Shown: positions 1 through 10,264, counted from the stretch's first letter. The stretch: 53,611 nucleotides of DNA from Shewanella saliphila (GCF_014648295.1 NZ_BMQV01000034.1:1-53611); one strand, 5' to 3'. Program-made: numbers and translations. Notes: generated by a model not told the origin, from the sequence alone.

Positions 1-2
1 CT

Positions 3-161
3 AGCGCGGAACTCATCGTGGAGCGGGTGGTAAAGCACCTAATGAAGACTCCGAATACATTAGCGCAAACCAACCTCGTTATCGAAAATATCATTTGCAA
101 TAACGAGGCGGACCATACATTTTTGTTCATCAATTGGGATAAGTTACTTTGCCGGTTTTAA
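3..161 (+). CDS. possible 3' end of an unidentified gene cut by the window edge
   Basis: One forward frame stays open from the window edge for 52 codons and stops with TAA at 159-161. The last residues read ...NWDKLLCRF. It would converge on dsbB and overlap its end by 18 bp. A 9-bp inverted repeat (74-82 with 100-108) lies inside it, with no T-run. I do not recognise the peptide; a regulator C-terminus is only a guess. It may equally be intergenic sequence. Confidence 0.25.
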   Translation, partial: SAELIVERVVKHLMKTPNTLAQTNLVIENIICNNEADHTFLFINWDKLLCRF

Positions 162-653
162 ACACGGAACAAGCATGGCTAACCAAATCACCGCATAAAT
201 AACAAAACACACCATCATCCATTGTGCCATGCTCACCGACAGCCAAGTCCAGGGTAAATCACTGCACATACCTGTAGGTGAAAATACTGAAGGTAACCAC
301 ACATCTAATGGCATAAAGCTTGGAAACTCAGGGTAAAAAGAGCATGTCGCAAAAGGAGATGGGTTTACCTGCATGTCGTTAAGCTCAGAGGCTAATCGAA
401 ATCCCCATACAGAAGAGACAGCCCAACTCACTAACCCTACAAAGCGAAAAATCCACAGTTTAGGTTTTAGCATGCCAATCACTCCGGCCAAGATGAGGCC
501 CAGAACGGCAACACGAACATAAATGCACATAACGCAGGGAGCTAAATCCATTACGTACTGAAAAAACAGTGCTGCAAGTTCTAACACGACACCTGATAGG
601 GCAAGCAAGCCCCAAGATAAACGACCACGACAAAAACGTTGTAAAACAGACAA
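144..653 (-). CDS. dsbB: disulfide bond formation protein B
   Basis: Inner-membrane quinone reductase that reoxidises periplasmic DsbA. The 169-residue protein has four hydrophobic segments. The first periplasmic loop carries the redox pair CVMC (residues 40-43), and the second loop carries the C104 and C130 pair expected for exchange with DsbA. Length is normal for the family. The start is TTG at 651-653, supported by a strong AAGGAG ribosome site at 660-665 with 6-bp spacing; no in-frame ATG fits better. It is the first gene downstream of nhaB but a terminator separates the two, so it probably has its own promoter. Confidence 0.93.
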   Translation of the reverse strand: MSVLQRFCRGRLSWGLLALSGVVLELAALFFQYVMDLAPCVMCIYVRVAVLGLILAGVIGMLKPKLWIFRFVGLVSWAVSSVWGFRLASELNDMQVNPSPFATCSFYPEFPSFMPLDVWLPSVFSPTGMCSDLPWTWLSVSMAQWMMVCFVIYAVIWLAMLVPCLKPAK

Positions 654-676
654 GTGCTGCTCCTTGCATTTTAAAC

Positions 677-705
677 ATAAAAAAACACCCTCAATTGAGG
701 GTGTT
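677..705 (-). terminator. intrinsic terminator after nhaB
   Basis: A perfect 22-bp palindrome at 684-705 (AACACCCTC/GAGGGTGTT arms) is followed on the minus strand by a run of T. It ends nhaB transcription just before the dsbB ribosome site. Confidence 0.85.
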
Positions 706-771
706 CAAATGGGCAGTGTCGACTTTAAGATAAATTATCTATTAAGTCCATTCCCCTGAGGGGCTACCGTA

Positions 772-2364
772 TTAATGGCCGCTAACCATACCGCCCAAAT
801 CTTTCGCCGAATGGTGAATAATTAAGTGGGTATCGTATAGTGATTGGGTCATATCGGTTAAGAAACCGGTTTCAATTGCCAGCACACCGACGATTGATAA
901 TACAATGGTGTACGGTAATGCCATCCACACCATACGACCATAAGAGAGTCGAATAAGTGGTGCAATAGCAGAGGTTAACAAGAATAAAAATGCTGCTTGG
1001 CCATTGGGCGTGGCAACCGACGGTAGGTTAGTACCTGTGTTAATTGCTACAGCAAGCAAGTCGAACTGATCGCGAGTAATTTGACCGCTTAATAGCGCCG
1101 ATTTAACTTCATTAATGTAAACCGTACCTACAAACACGTTGTCACTCACCATAGACAGTAAGCCGTTAGCAATATAGAAAATCACTAACTGCATATTGCC
1201 TTCATAACTCAGTGCCCATTGAATTACTGGCGCAAACAAGCCTTGGTCAATAATTACACCGACAATCGCAAAAAACACGGCTAATAATGCGGTAAATGGC
1301 AGGGCTTCTTCAAACGCTTTACCCAGCGCGTGTTCATCTGTTACGCCATTAAAGGCCGTTGCTAAAATGATGACAGATAAGCCAATTAAGCCAACAGAGG
1401 CTAAATGCAATGCTAAACCAACAATTAACCACACACCGATTAAGGCTTGAATGACCAATTTCATTTTATCTTGGTTGGTTCTGTGCGAGTCTTCGTGCGC
1501 AGCATAATCCGTTAAAATACGATGTACTGCATCAGGTAACTGCGCGCCGTAGCCAAACCACTTGAATTTTTCAACAAGGAAACAGGTTAAAATACCTGCA
1601 GCCAGTACTGGCATTGTCACTGGTGACATACGTAAGAAGAACTCACCAAACTGCCAATGGGCTTGCGCTGCAATGATTAAGTTTTGCGGTTCACCCACCA
1701 TGGTACACACACCACCTAAGGCCGTACCAATACCAGAGTGCATTAATAAGTTACGTAAAAAGGCTCTAAATGCTTCTAATTCATCATCATTGAGTTGCCC
1801 AGATGATTCTGATGTATGGTCATGGCCATCGTTATCACTAAAGCTCTTGCCTGAGGCCACTTTGTGATAGATAGAGTAGAAACCCACCGCGACCGCAATG
1901 ATAACCGCAATAACCGTTAAGGCATCTAAGAAGGCAGATAGAAATGCTGATGCGGTACAAAACATCAATGACACGACAATTTTTGAGCGTACTTTAGTGA
2001 TCATCTTGGTAAATACGAACAGCAATAGCTGTTTCATAAAGTAAATACCTGCAACCATAAACACTAAGAGTAAAAGTACTTCTAAGTTCGCTTCAATTTC
2101 ATGCAGTACTTGCGTGGGGGATGTCATTCCAATCATGACCGCTTCAATCGCGAGTAATCCACCCGGTTGTAATGGATAACATTTTAATGCCATCGCGAGG
2201 GTGAAAATAAATTCTACGACCAAAACCCATCCAGCGACGAATGGACTAACGTAAAAGAACAGCAGGGGATTGATGACTAAAAATGCCAAAATTGCATATT
2301 TGTACCACTTAGGCGAATTACCTAAAAAGTTAACAAACAGCGCCTGACTCTTGGTTGCCTGCAT
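772..2364 (-). CDS. nhaB: Na+/H+ antiporter NhaB
   Basis: Inner-membrane sodium/proton antiporter for sodium export and pH homeostasis. The 530-residue length and the N-terminus ([20 protein letters not shown]) match NhaB closely, and hydrophobic helices fill the whole protein. A hydrophilic His/Asp/Ser-rich loop lies at about residues 168-195, a region that varies in the family. The ATG at 2362-2364 has a GGAGAGG ribosome site. It is divergent from fadR, the same neighbour pair as in E. coli and Vibrio. It ends at the terminator at 684-705. Confidence 0.95.
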   Translation of the reverse strand: MQATKSQALFVNFLGNSPKWYKYAILAFLVINPLLFFYVSPFVAGWVLVVEFIFTLAMALKCYPLQPGGLLAIEAVMIGMTSPTQVLHEIEANLEVLLLLVFMVAGIYFMKQLLLFVFTKMITKVRSKIVVSLMFCTASAFLSAFLDALTVIAVIIAVAVGFYSIYHKVASGKSFSDNDGHDHTSESSGQLNDDELEAFRAFLRNLLMHSGIGTALGGVCTMVGEPQNLIIAAQAHWQFGEFFLRMSPVTMPVLAAGILTCFLVEKFKWFGYGAQLPDAVHRILTDYAAHEDSHRTNQDKMKLVIQALIGVWLIVGLALHLASVGLIGLSVIILATAFNGVTDEHALGKAFEEALPFTALLAVFFAIVGVIIDQGLFAPVIQWALSYEGNMQLVIFYIANGLLSMVSDNVFVGTVYINEVKSALLSGQITRDQFDLLAVAINTGTNLPSVATPNGQAAFLFLLTSAIAPLIRLSYGRMVWMALPYTIVLSIVGVLAIETGFLTDMTQSLYDTHLIIHHSAKDLGGMVSGH

Positions 2365-2952
2365 TGCAGCCTCTCCAGTATTGTTAATGTGACAGTATTG
2401 GTACCATTTTTGATAACAAACAACACATCGTTAATTTCAACAAGTTTGGGAGAATAGAGGCAAGTTCATATTTAAAACTTGATGAAAATCAATATTTCAT
2501 TAATTTTCATTAAACCCTAGGCACGTCATTGGTATAAAACAGCCTGTTTTTTTGTTGTAAAATAGCGAAGTATTGCCTTAACAAACAATGCGTTAATTCA
2601 CCTATTAAATTGGTGTACGCGATATGGCCATTAAATTTGCCGTTAGTGTAGCGTAAGTAAAATCGAATTGTAATCTCGTTGCTTGGGCAAATAATCATAC
2701 ATCGCACTAACAAAACAGCTACATGAGTATATACTAAACTTGGTCGATTTTATCGAGTAAAATCGCCATATTACGATGATTCTAGTGGCGTAATGTGAGC
2801 TTTATTCAATAAATTAAATTAGAGTGATTTTCTGCAGGTTAAAAATTGTGCTTTAAAAGTATTGTGAATAAACAATGGTTTTTATTTTCTACCGCTCTGG
2901 TATGATCAGTGCAATAGTTTCGCCATTGTTTAGCAATAGGATATGAAGGCTA
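2365..2952. other. nhaB-fadR divergent intergenic region
   Basis: A 588-bp AT-rich gap between the two divergent genes. I see no convincing gene in it. The only clear signal is the FadR-like operator at 2896-2910. A 67-codon minus-strand frame at 2510-2713 has no good ribosome site and is not supported. Confidence 0.6.
2896..2910 (+). promoter_or_regulatory. candidate FadR operator (autoregulatory)
   Basis: TCTGGTATGATCAGT matches the known FadR operator pattern (A)CTGGTCNGACCAGT at 11 or 12 of 15 positions, including both CTGGT and CAGT half-site cores. It ends 42 bp before the fadR start and overlaps a -10-like TATGAT (2901-2906). Binding by FadR to its own promoter is inferred from the sequence and position. 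Confidence 0.55.
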
Positions 2953-3672
2953 ATGATCATCAATGCCAAAGGCCCAGCAAGTTTTGCTGAGAAATACATT
3001 GTTCGTTCCATTTGGGAAAATAAGTTTCCACCCGGATCCATTTTACCGGCAGAACGTGAGCTTTCTGAACTCATCGGTGTCACTCGTACTACGTTACGTG
3101 AAGTACTTCAGCGTTTAGCACGCGATGGTTGGTTGAAAATTCAACATGGTAAACCAACCCAAGTGAATAACTTCTGGGAAACCTCAGGACTGAATATTCT
3201 CGAAACCATTGCCGATTTAAACCCAGATGGATTCCCATTATTGGTTGATCAGCTTATGTCCGCACGTGGCAATGTCAGTAACATTTATTTTCGAGCATCG
3301 ATTAGACACAATCCAGATAAAGCGATTGCCGCTTTAGCAGGGATTCATTCGTTAGAAAATGATGCAGAAGCTTATGCTGAATTTGATTATCAATTACATC
3401 ACACCTTGGCTTTTGCCTCTGGTAATCCTTTATATGTATTGATATTAAATGGCTTTAAAGGCTTGTATAACCGAGTAGGCCGTTTTTATTTTCAGAGCCA
3501 AGAAGCACGAGAGTTAACCATGCGTTTTTACGTTAAACTCGAGCAACTCGCCAAAGATAAAAACTATGCCGATGTACCTGCATTAATGCGTAATAATGGC
3601 ATTGAAAGTGGTAAGTTATGGCAAAAATTGCGTGATGACATGCCTGCTGAAATTGGTCACGACAATAGCTAA
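2953..3672 (+). CDS. fadR: fatty acid metabolism regulator FadR (GntR family)
   Basis: Acyl-CoA-responsive transcription factor that represses fatty-acid degradation genes and activates unsaturated fatty-acid synthesis. Residues 10-75 form the GntR winged helix (PGSILPAERELSELIGVTR, then TTLREVLQRLARDGW). The remainder is the all-helical FadR acyl-CoA domain (from about FWETSGLNILETIADLNPDG). The 239-residue length is normal. The ATG at 2953 follows AGGA and GAAGG purine tracts. It is divergent from nhaB, and a FadR-like operator lies just upstream. Confidence 0.95.
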   Translation: MIINAKGPASFAEKYIVRSIWENKFPPGSILPAERELSELIGVTRTTLREVLQRLARDGWLKIQHGKPTQVNNFWETSGLNILETIADLNPDGFPLLVDQLMSARGNVSNIYFRASIRHNPDKAIAALAGIHSLENDAEAYAEFDYQLHHTLAFASGNPLYVLILNGFKGLYNRVGRFYFQSQEARELTMRFYVKLEQLAKDKNYADVPALMRNNGIESGKLWQKLRDDMPAEIGHDNS

Positions 3673-3736
3673 ATCATTAGCTAATAATGACACAGATATT
3701 GATGTAGACATCGATTAAGATATTGTTCAGTGAAAT

Positions 3737-3769
3737 AAAAAAGCCAATCGTTTAACGATTGGCTTTTTT
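3737..3769. terminator. bidirectional terminator between fadR and spoVR
   Basis: AAGCCAATCG and CGATTGGCTT arms around a short loop (TTTAA), flanked by A-run and T-run, serve both convergent genes. Confidence 0.9.
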
Positions 3770-3772
3770 GAT

Positions 3773-5314
3773 TTATGCGATAACATCGTGTGAAGGGATA
3801 TTCTCCTCTGTCGTTTCAGGACAACTTGAAATGACTTTTATCATGCCCAGTTCATCCACTTGTTCTAAGCTCACATGAAAGCCCCATAAGCGATGTAAGT
3901 GTTTTAGCACCTCTTGATGATTGTCAGCCAGCGGGATGTTATCAAATGGAATGTAACGTAACGTAATAGAACGGTCACCATTAACTTGCACTTGTTGCAC
4001 TTGAATATTGGGCTCAATATTGGATAAGTTATACTGCTGCGACATGATACTACGAATGTCTTGATAACCTTGTTCGTCATGAATCGCTGAAACCGCTAAG
4101 TGACTGCGTTTTTCATCGTCTAATATGCCAAATAATTTAAAATCTCTAATGACTTTAGGGGATAAATATTGGCTAATAAAACTCTCATCTTTAAAGTTTT
4201 GCATCGCAAAATGCACTGTTGTTAACCAATCACTTCCGGCGATATCAGGAAACCAATGACGGTCTTCATCCGTTGGGTGTTCACAAATACGTCTGATATC
4301 GACAAACATGGCAAAACCAAGAGCATAAGGGTTAATACCATTGTAATACGGGCTGTTATAAGACGGTTGCGCAACGACAGCGGTGTGACTTTGCAAAAAC
4401 TCGAGTATAAAGCGGTCGCTGACTTTTCCTGTATCGTACAGGTGGTTCAAAATGGTGTAATGCCAAAATGTGGCCCAGCCTTCATTCATGACCTGAGTTT
4501 GCTTTTGCGGGTAAAAATACTGCGCCATTTTTCGTACAATTCTCACCAGCTCACGTTGCCAAGGGGCTAATAATGGAGCGTTTTTTTCAATGAAATATAA
4601 AATGTTTTCTTGCGGTTCCTCAGGGAATACCTTGTCACTCTTTTGCGGTGCCTGTTGTGGTTGAGTGGGTATCGTGCGCCACAAGTCGTTCACTTGGGTT
4701 TGCAGGTAATCTTCACGTTCTTGTTGGCGAGCCTGTTCTTCTTTAAATGACACTTCAACAGGGCGTTTATAACGGTCCACGCCATAGTTCATTAAGGCAT
4801 GACACGAGTCGAGGGTTAATTCTACTTGCTCAATACCGTATTTGACCTCACATTCCCGAATGTAATTTTTGGCAAACACTAAATAATCAATAATGGAGCT
4901 GGCATCGGTCCAGGTTTTAAATAGATAGTTATTTTTAAAAAAGCTGTTATGTCCATAACATGCATGGGCCATAACAAGTGCCTGCATGGTGATGGTGTTT
5001 TCTTCCATTAAGTAGGCAATACAAGGGTCTGAGTTAATCACAATCTCATAGGCAAGGCCCATTTGACCGCGCTTATACCCTTGCTCGGTTTCAATAAAAC
5101 GTTTACCAAAAGACCAATGTGTGTAACCAATGGGCATACCAATGCCGGCATAGGCATCCATCATTTGTTCGGCGGTAATGATCTCTATTTGATTAGGGTA
5201 TGTGTCTAATTTAAAAAACTCAGCCGCGTTGGCAATTTCGTGTTGGTACTTTTCCAGTAAGTCGAATGTCCATTCGGGTCCATCATCCAACGGTTTACGG
5301 GTTGCTTTAACCAT
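3773..5314 (-). CDS. SpoVR family protein (YcgB-like)
   Basis: Cytoplasmic protein of 513 residues of the SpoVR/YcgB family. In Bacillus SpoVR is involved in spore cortex formation; in non-sporulating enterobacteria the homologue is a stationary-phase protein of unknown activity. The conserved SpoVR block runs over almost the whole length, including PEWTFDLLEKYQHEIANAAE near the N-terminus and the NEGWATFWHY segment near the middle. It is the last gene of a yeaG-yeaH-spoVR cluster, 9 bp after yeaH, so it is probably co-transcribed. A GGGGGC ribosome site precedes the ATG. The molecular role cannot be told from sequence. Confidence 0.92.
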   Translation of the reverse strand: MVKATRKPLDDGPEWTFDLLEKYQHEIANAAEFFKLDTYPNQIEIITAEQMMDAYAGIGMPIGYTHWSFGKRFIETEQGYKRGQMGLAYEIVINSDPCIAYLMEENTITMQALVMAHACYGHNSFFKNNYLFKTWTDASSIIDYLVFAKNYIRECEVKYGIEQVELTLDSCHALMNYGVDRYKRPVEVSFKEEQARQQEREDYLQTQVNDLWRTIPTQPQQAPQKSDKVFPEEPQENILYFIEKNAPLLAPWQRELVRIVRKMAQYFYPQKQTQVMNEGWATFWHYTILNHLYDTGKVSDRFILEFLQSHTAVVAQPSYNSPYYNGINPYALGFAMFVDIRRICEHPTDEDRHWFPDIAGSDWLTTVHFAMQNFKDESFISQYLSPKVIRDFKLFGILDDEKRSHLAVSAIHDEQGYQDIRSIMSQQYNLSNIEPNIQVQQVQVNGDRSITLRYIPFDNIPLADNHQEVLKHLHRLWGFHVSLEQVDELGMIKVISSCPETTEENIPSHDVIA

Positions 5315-5323
5315 GATTGCCCC

Positions 5324-6592
5324 CTATACAGCTTGTTTTTTAAAGAGTTCGCGAAATACCGGGTAAATGTCTTCGACTTCACGAATGTGTTGCACAGCAA
5401 TATTATCAAATTGTTGCTGCAGGTCCTGGTACTGATTCCATAAGGTTTGATGGGCTCGGTGGGTGATTTCGATATAACTGAAATAACGCACTTTGGGCAA
5501 AATATGGTTAGCCAATAAGTCATGGCAATGGGGCGAATCATCGGACCAATTATCTCCATCAGATGCTTGCGCTGCGTAAATATTCCACTCGTTTTCAGGA
5601 TAGCGAGCTTGTTGAATTTCGTTCATCAGTTTTAATGCGCTTGATACAATGGTACCGCCGGTTTCTTGCGAGTAAAAAAACTCATGCTCGTCAACTTCTT
5701 TGGCTTGGGTATGATGACGGATATACACTACTTCCAGATTTTTATAGCTGCGGGTTAAAAACAAATACAGCAATATATAGAAACGTTTGGCGATATCTTT
5801 GGTGGCTTGATCCATCGAACCTGACACATCCATTAAGCAAAACATCACCGCCTGACTGGACGGCTTTTCACGCTTTGCATAATTGTTGTAACGTAAGTCG
5901 AAGGTGTCGATAAACGGCACATTGGCGATTTGTTTTTTGAGCTGTTCAATTTGCTCTTTTAACGCGAGTATTTTTTCTGCTTGGGAGCCCGGCATATCTT
6001 GTAACTGCTCAAGCTCAGCCTCTAACTCCTTAAGCGCGCGTTTTTTACTGCCTGACATCGCAATACGGCGGGCTAGGGACGATCGCAGTGAACGAACAAT
6101 ATTAATATTGGCTGGCACGCCGTCATTGGTAAAACCCGCTCGATAGGTTTGATACTCAACCAACTTATTAAGGCGATTATTTTGTAAGTTAGGTAGCTCT
6201 AGGTCTTCAAACAGCAGTTCTAGGTATTCATCTTTTGAAATATTAAAGACAAAATCGTCATTACCTTCGCCGCTGTCTGAAGCGTCACCTTGACCCGCAC
6301 CGCCTTGCCCGCCACCACGTGGGCGTTGTATTTGGTCGCCACGATTAAACTGATCATTACCCGGATGGACACGATTACGTTTACCACCTTGACCTTGTCT
6401 AAACAGTGGTTCACTTATATCACGGGTAGGGATACTGATTTTTTCACCTTTATCAATATCGGTGACACTACGACGCGTCACCGCATCACTGACGGCCTTT
6501 TTGATTTGTTTTTTATAACGTTCAATGAACCGCTGACGATTAACCGTGCTTTTTCCTTTAGCGTTGAGTCGTCTATCAATAAAATTTGCCAT
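5324..6592 (-). CDS. yeaH: YeaH/YhbH family protein (DUF444, VWA-like)
   Basis: A 422-residue cytoplasmic protein of the DUF444 family. Residues 1-60 are basic. Residues 65-112 are a low-complexity Gly/Gln/Asn stretch, then a coiled-coil-like segment at about 183-222. The C-terminal domain is von Willebrand A-like, with a metal-site signature DVSGSM at 255-260. It always partners the PrkA/YeaG ATPase and often SpoVR. The trio is induced in stationary phase and under nitrogen starvation in E. coli. Spacing to yeaG (56 bp) and spoVR (9 bp) indicates one operon. Confidence 0.92.
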   Translation of the reverse strand: MANFIDRRLNAKGKSTVNRQRFIERYKKQIKKAVSDAVTRRSVTDIDKGEKISIPTRDISEPLFRQGQGGKRNRVHPGNDQFNRGDQIQRPRGGGQGGAGQGDASDSGEGNDDFVFNISKDEYLELLFEDLELPNLQNNRLNKLVEYQTYRAGFTNDGVPANINIVRSLRSSLARRIAMSGSKKRALKELEAELEQLQDMPGSQAEKILALKEQIEQLKKQIANVPFIDTFDLRYNNYAKREKPSSQAVMFCLMDVSGSMDQATKDIAKRFYILLYLFLTRSYKNLEVVYIRHHTQAKEVDEHEFFYSQETGGTIVSSALKLMNEIQQARYPENEWNIYAAQASDGDNWSDDSPHCHDLLANHILPKVRYFSYIEITHRAHQTLWNQYQDLQQQFDNIAVQHIREVEDIYPVFRELFKKQAV

Positions 6593-6648
6593 ACGCCCCC
6601 CAAGTCAACGATCTGGCTGAGTAAGTCTCAGCCAGGGCTGGGTGTTGA

Positions 6649-8583
6649 TTACGATGATTTTCGAACGCGTAAATACCATTCAGACAATAATCGGACTTGT
6701 TTCTTGGTATAGCCTTTCTCCATCATCCGATTGACGAAATCATCGTGTTTACGCTGATCATCATTTGAGGTTTTGGCATTGAACGAAATAACGGGCAATA
6801 AATCCTCCGTATTAGAAAACATTTTCTTTTCAATCACTGTGCGCAGTTTTTCGTAACTGGTCCACAAAGGATTATTACCTTCGTTGTTAGCTCTGGCGCG
6901 TAAAACGAAGTTAACGATTTCATTACGGAAGTCTTTAGGGTTACTGATGCCTGCAGGTTTTTCTATTTTCTCTAACTCAGCATTTAATGCACCACGGTCA
7001 AATAACTGACCGGTTTCAGGATCGCGATATTCTTGATCTTGGATCCAAAAGTCTGCGTAGGTGACATAACGGTCGAAAATGTTTTGACCATACTCAGAGT
7101 ACGACTCAAGATAAGCGGTTTGAATTTCTTTACCAATAAATTCAACATACTTAGGGATAAGGTAACCTTTTAAAAACTCAAGGTACTTCTCGCCGGTTTC
7201 ACTCGGAAATTGCTCTTGCTCAATTTGCTTTTCGAGCACGTAAAAAAGATGGACTGGATTAGCGGCAATTTCAGCGCTGTCAAAGTTAAACACCCGCGAT
7301 AAAATCTTAAAGGCAAAACGGGTCGATAGCCCTTCCATACCTTCATCAACACCGGCGTAATCCCGATACTCCTGGTACGATTTTGCTTTTGGATCGGTGT
7401 CCTTTAAGCTCTCGCCGTTATATACCCGCATTTTAGAATAAATAGATGAGTTTTCAGGGACTTTTAAACGCGACAACACACTAAATTGCGCTAATGTCTC
7501 CAGCGTTCCTGGTGCACACGGTGCCATCGATAATTCAGAGTTGGCCAATAGCTTTTGATAAATGGCCTTTTCTTCAGACACCCTTAAACAATAAGGTACT
7601 TTGACAATATATACCCGGTCTAAAAACGCCTCGTTGTTTTTGTTGTTTCTAAAGGTCGACCATTCCGACTCGTTGGAGTGAGCCAAAATAATTCCATTGT
7701 AGGGCAGTGCAGATAAGCCTTCGGTACCGTTATAGTTACCTTCTTGAGTGGCGGTTAATAATGGATGTAACACCTTAATTGGTGCTTTAAACATCTCGAC
7801 AAACTCCATTAACCCCTGGTTAGCACGGCACAGTGCGCCTGAATAGGCGTAAGCATCGGCATCATCTTGTGAGAAATGTTCCAGTTGTCGAATATCGACC
7901 TTACCGACAAGAGCTGAAATATCCTGATTGTTTTCATCACCGGGTTCGGTTTTCGCAATACCGATTTGGTCTAATACTGACGGATAGACTTTAACCACCC
8001 TAAATTTTGAAATATCACCGCCATATTGATGCAAGCGTTTTACTGCCCACGGAGACATGATAGTTTTGAGGTAACGCACTGGGATTTTGTATTCGTTTTG
8101 CAACAACTCGCAGTCTTCTTCAGGATCAAACAAACAAAACGGATGATCGTTAACCGGGCTGCGCATACCATCGGCACTGAGAATATAAATGGGCACTTGT
8201 TGCATTAATGCTTTGAGTTTTTCTGCCAGCGATGATTTACCACCACCTACAGGACCAAGGAGATAAAGGATTTGTTTTGATTCTTCTAAGCCTTGAGCTG
8301 AATGCTTAAGGTAAGCCACAATTTGTTCTATGGAGTCTTCCATACCAAAGAAATCTTTGAAAGCCGGGTAGCTGGCAATAAGTCGGTTGGAAAAGATACG
8401 ACTTAAAACGGGGTTTTTGGCGGTGTCGACCATTTGAGCTTCACCAATTGCCATTAATAATCGTTCTGCAGCAGACACATAAGCGCTTCTGTCTTGCTTA
8501 CAAATATCAAGAAATTGCTCTAAGGTGTATTCCTCGTCGAGTTTTTTCTCATAACGTTGTTGATAATGCTCAAAAATGCCCAT
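6649..8583 (-). CDS. yeaG: PrkA-family AAA+ ATPase / serine kinase
   Basis: A 644-residue AAA+ protein with Walker A GPVGGGKSS at 110-118, and a C-terminal PrkA domain. Family members have been described as serine kinases (B. subtilis PrkA, E. coli YeaG); the AAA+ core also resembles protease-associated ATPases, so the activity is debated. First gene of the yeaG-yeaH-spoVR operon. A GAGGGGG ribosome site precedes the ATG. In the upstream 250 bp, CTACACT on the minus strand (8699-8705) looks like a sigma-S-type -10 element. That would agree with stationary-phase control but is only suggestive. Confidence 0.93.
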   Translation of the reverse strand: MGIFEHYQQRYEKKLDEEYTLEQFLDICKQDRSAYVSAAERLLMAIGEAQMVDTAKNPVLSRIFSNRLIASYPAFKDFFGMEDSIEQIVAYLKHSAQGLEESKQILYLLGPVGGGKSSLAEKLKALMQQVPIYILSADGMRSPVNDHPFCLFDPEEDCELLQNEYKIPVRYLKTIMSPWAVKRLHQYGGDISKFRVVKVYPSVLDQIGIAKTEPGDENNQDISALVGKVDIRQLEHFSQDDADAYAYSGALCRANQGLMEFVEMFKAPIKVLHPLLTATQEGNYNGTEGLSALPYNGIILAHSNESEWSTFRNNKNNEAFLDRVYIVKVPYCLRVSEEKAIYQKLLANSELSMAPCAPGTLETLAQFSVLSRLKVPENSSIYSKMRVYNGESLKDTDPKAKSYQEYRDYAGVDEGMEGLSTRFAFKILSRVFNFDSAEIAANPVHLFYVLEKQIEQEQFPSETGEKYLEFLKGYLIPKYVEFIGKEIQTAYLESYSEYGQNIFDRYVTYADFWIQDQEYRDPETGQLFDRGALNAELEKIEKPAGISNPKDFRNEIVNFVLRARANNEGNNPLWTSYEKLRTVIEKKMFSNTEDLLPVISFNAKTSNDDQRKHDDFVNRMMEKGYTKKQVRLLSEWYLRVRKSS

Positions 8584-8833
8584 GGTAACCCCCTCAAAAC
8601 ATACTGTAGTCTCACTTTTTAAAAGCCAGAGTGATGGGTGAGGATCTAGGTAATCAAGATGCTAGACCTATCCAGCTTATATTAGGCTTTACGACTAAAG
8701 TGTAGGACAGGCTAAAAGACTTCGCGAAGTTTTATTTAAAATAAATTAAACAAAAACAATGACAAACAATAGCATTTGCAATAGTTGCAAAAATAGGAGT
8801 AGTAAGAAAGTTTTATTTTCAATGAATGACGCA

Positions 8834-8862
8834 CATAAAAAAGGAGCCGTATAGGCTCCTTA
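8834..8862 (-). terminator. intrinsic terminator after sodB
   Basis: AGGAGCC and GGCTCCT arms with a 5-nt loop, followed on the minus strand by six T. Confidence 0.88.
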
Positions 8863-8882
8863 AGTTTGACTGTTAATTAAGA

Positions 8883-9467
8883 TTAAGCAGCAAAGTTCTT
8901 GTTAACAAATTCCCAGTTAACAAGCTGCCAGAAGTGAGCTAAATACTCTGGACGTGCGTTACGGTAATCAACGTAGTATGCATGTTCCCATACATCTACC
9001 GTTAATAATGGAGTCACAGTTTCGTCAGTTAACGGAGTAGCAGCATTGCTAGTGTTAACGATAGCTAGAGAACCGTCAGCTTTTTTCACTAACCAAGTCC
9101 ACGCGCTACCAAAGTTGTTTACTGCAGAATCTGTAAACTTAGCTTTGAATTCTTCAAAAGAACCGAAAGAAGCGTTGATAGCAGCTGCGATATCGCCAGT
9201 TGCTTCGCCGCCAGCGTTAGGCGCTAAGCAGTTCCAGTAAAAAGTGTGGTTCCAAACTTGAGCTGCGTTGTTGAACATGCCACCTGTTGAAGTTTTAACA
9301 ACTTCTTCTAGCGTTTTGCTAGCAAATTCAGTCCCTTCAACTAAACCATTTAGTTTTACTACGTAAGTATTGTGGTGCTTACCGTAATGAAACTCGATAG
9401 TTTCTTGTGAAATGTGCGGTTCAAGTGCGTTCTTTGCATAAGGTAATGCTGGTAGTTCGAAAGCCAT
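8883..9467 (-). CDS. sodB: superoxide dismutase [Fe]
   Basis: Cytoplasmic iron superoxide dismutase, converting superoxide to hydrogen peroxide and oxygen. All four metal ligands are present: H27 ([11 protein letters not shown]), H74 (VWNHTFYW), D158 and H162 ([13 protein letters not shown]). Length of 194 residues and the [12 protein letters not shown] context are typical of the Fe form. The ATG has a GGAGAG ribosome site. It is divergent from grxD, a pairing that joins oxidative defence with iron-sulfur trafficking. Its own terminator makes it monocistronic. Confidence 0.97.
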   Translation of the reverse strand: MAFELPALPYAKNALEPHISQETIEFHYGKHHNTYVVKLNGLVEGTEFASKTLEEVVKTSTGGMFNNAAQVWNHTFYWNCLAPNAGGEATGDIAAAINASFGSFEEFKAKFTDSAVNNFGSAWTWLVKKADGSLAIVNTSNAATPLTDETVTPLLTVDVWEHAYYVDYRNARPEYLAHFWQLVNWEFVNKNFAA

Positions 9468-9888
9468 TAGTATCTCTCCATGGATTCAGGTTATCGTTTT
9501 TGTTTACCAATCAGGTAACATTGCTCTAGTGCTATTGTACTGATTATTTTTGTGATGTGAATCATTGTTTAGGGAATTAACGTTAGCGTGAGGTCAAAAT
9601 TGCATAGCAAATGGCCCATAGTGTTTAAACTAACGCTTTTGTTACATTTTTAGGGATTAATGTGTTCTTTTTAACCGTTTTAATGCTTAAAAGGTTAATT
9701 AGCATATGATGACGTTAGTTTATGTGGCAATTATTTAAGTGTTGATTATGTTTAAGGTATTTTTATCTATGATATAGCCATTGATTTTATGGATTGTAAA
9801 TAAACCTTACAATCTGTGGGATTTTGTTATTGGCTTAGGTGTCGTACAATAGATATTAAATGTTCAGTCGTCGTACTTAGGAAATCAA
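9468..9888. other. sodB-grxD divergent intergenic region
   Basis: A 421-bp AT-rich region with no coding frame. The only clear structure is the 23-bp dyad at 9792-9814. I could not identify a Fur box with confidence. Confidence 0.55.
9792..9814 (+). promoter_or_regulatory. perfect 8-bp dyad upstream of grxD
   Basis: GATTGTAA and TTACAATC are exact inverted arms separated by 7 bp (AATAAAC region). The dyad ends 74 bp before the grxD start codon. It has the size of a dimeric regulator site, but I cannot name the regulator. It could also be chance in AT-rich DNA. Confidence 0.4.
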
Positions 9889-10230
9889 ATGGAAACTGTA
9901 GAAAAGATTAAACAGCAAATTAGTGAAAACCCAATTATTGTGTACATGAAAGGTTCGCCTAAATTACCAAGCTGTGGATTTTCATCTCAAGTGGCTCAGG
10001 TGATGATCAACTGTGGTGAACAATTTGCATTTGTAGATATTTTACAGCACCCAGATATCCGTGCTGAATTACCTAAATTTGCTAACTGGCCAACATTCCC
10101 ACAATTATGGGTAGAAGGTGAGTTGATTGGTGGTTGTGACATCATCACTGAGATGTTCCAAAAAGGTGAGCTTCAACCCATCATCAAAGCGACAGCTGAC
10201 AAGTTCCGTACTGAAGACGCTGCAGAATAA
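9889..10230 (+). CDS. grxD: monothiol glutaredoxin, Grx4 type
   Basis: Cytoplasmic monothiol glutaredoxin that binds and delivers [2Fe-2S] clusters with BolA-type partners. The CGFS active site is at 29-32, preceded by the KGSPKLPS loop, and the WPTFPQLWVEGELIGGCDI glutathione-binding segment follows. The 113-residue length is normal. It is transcribed alone, away from sodB, and ends at a strong terminator. Confidence 0.96.
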   Translation: METVEKIKQQISENPIIVYMKGSPKLPSCGFSSQVAQVMINCGEQFAFVDILQHPDIRAELPKFANWPTFPQLWVEGELIGGCDIITEMFQKGELQPIIKATADKFRTEDAAE

Positions 10231-10264
10231 CCGTTTTTAGATGTGTGTTTATTTACACACAATG

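Noticed and set aside
460..678. 72-codon minus-strand frame beginning MFKMQGAALV over dsbB
   Set aside because: Out of frame with dsbB and lacks family features; dsbB explains the region.
2510..2713. 67-codon minus-strand frame in the nhaB-fadR gap
   Set aside because: No ribosome site, no recognisable motif, AT-rich intergenic composition.
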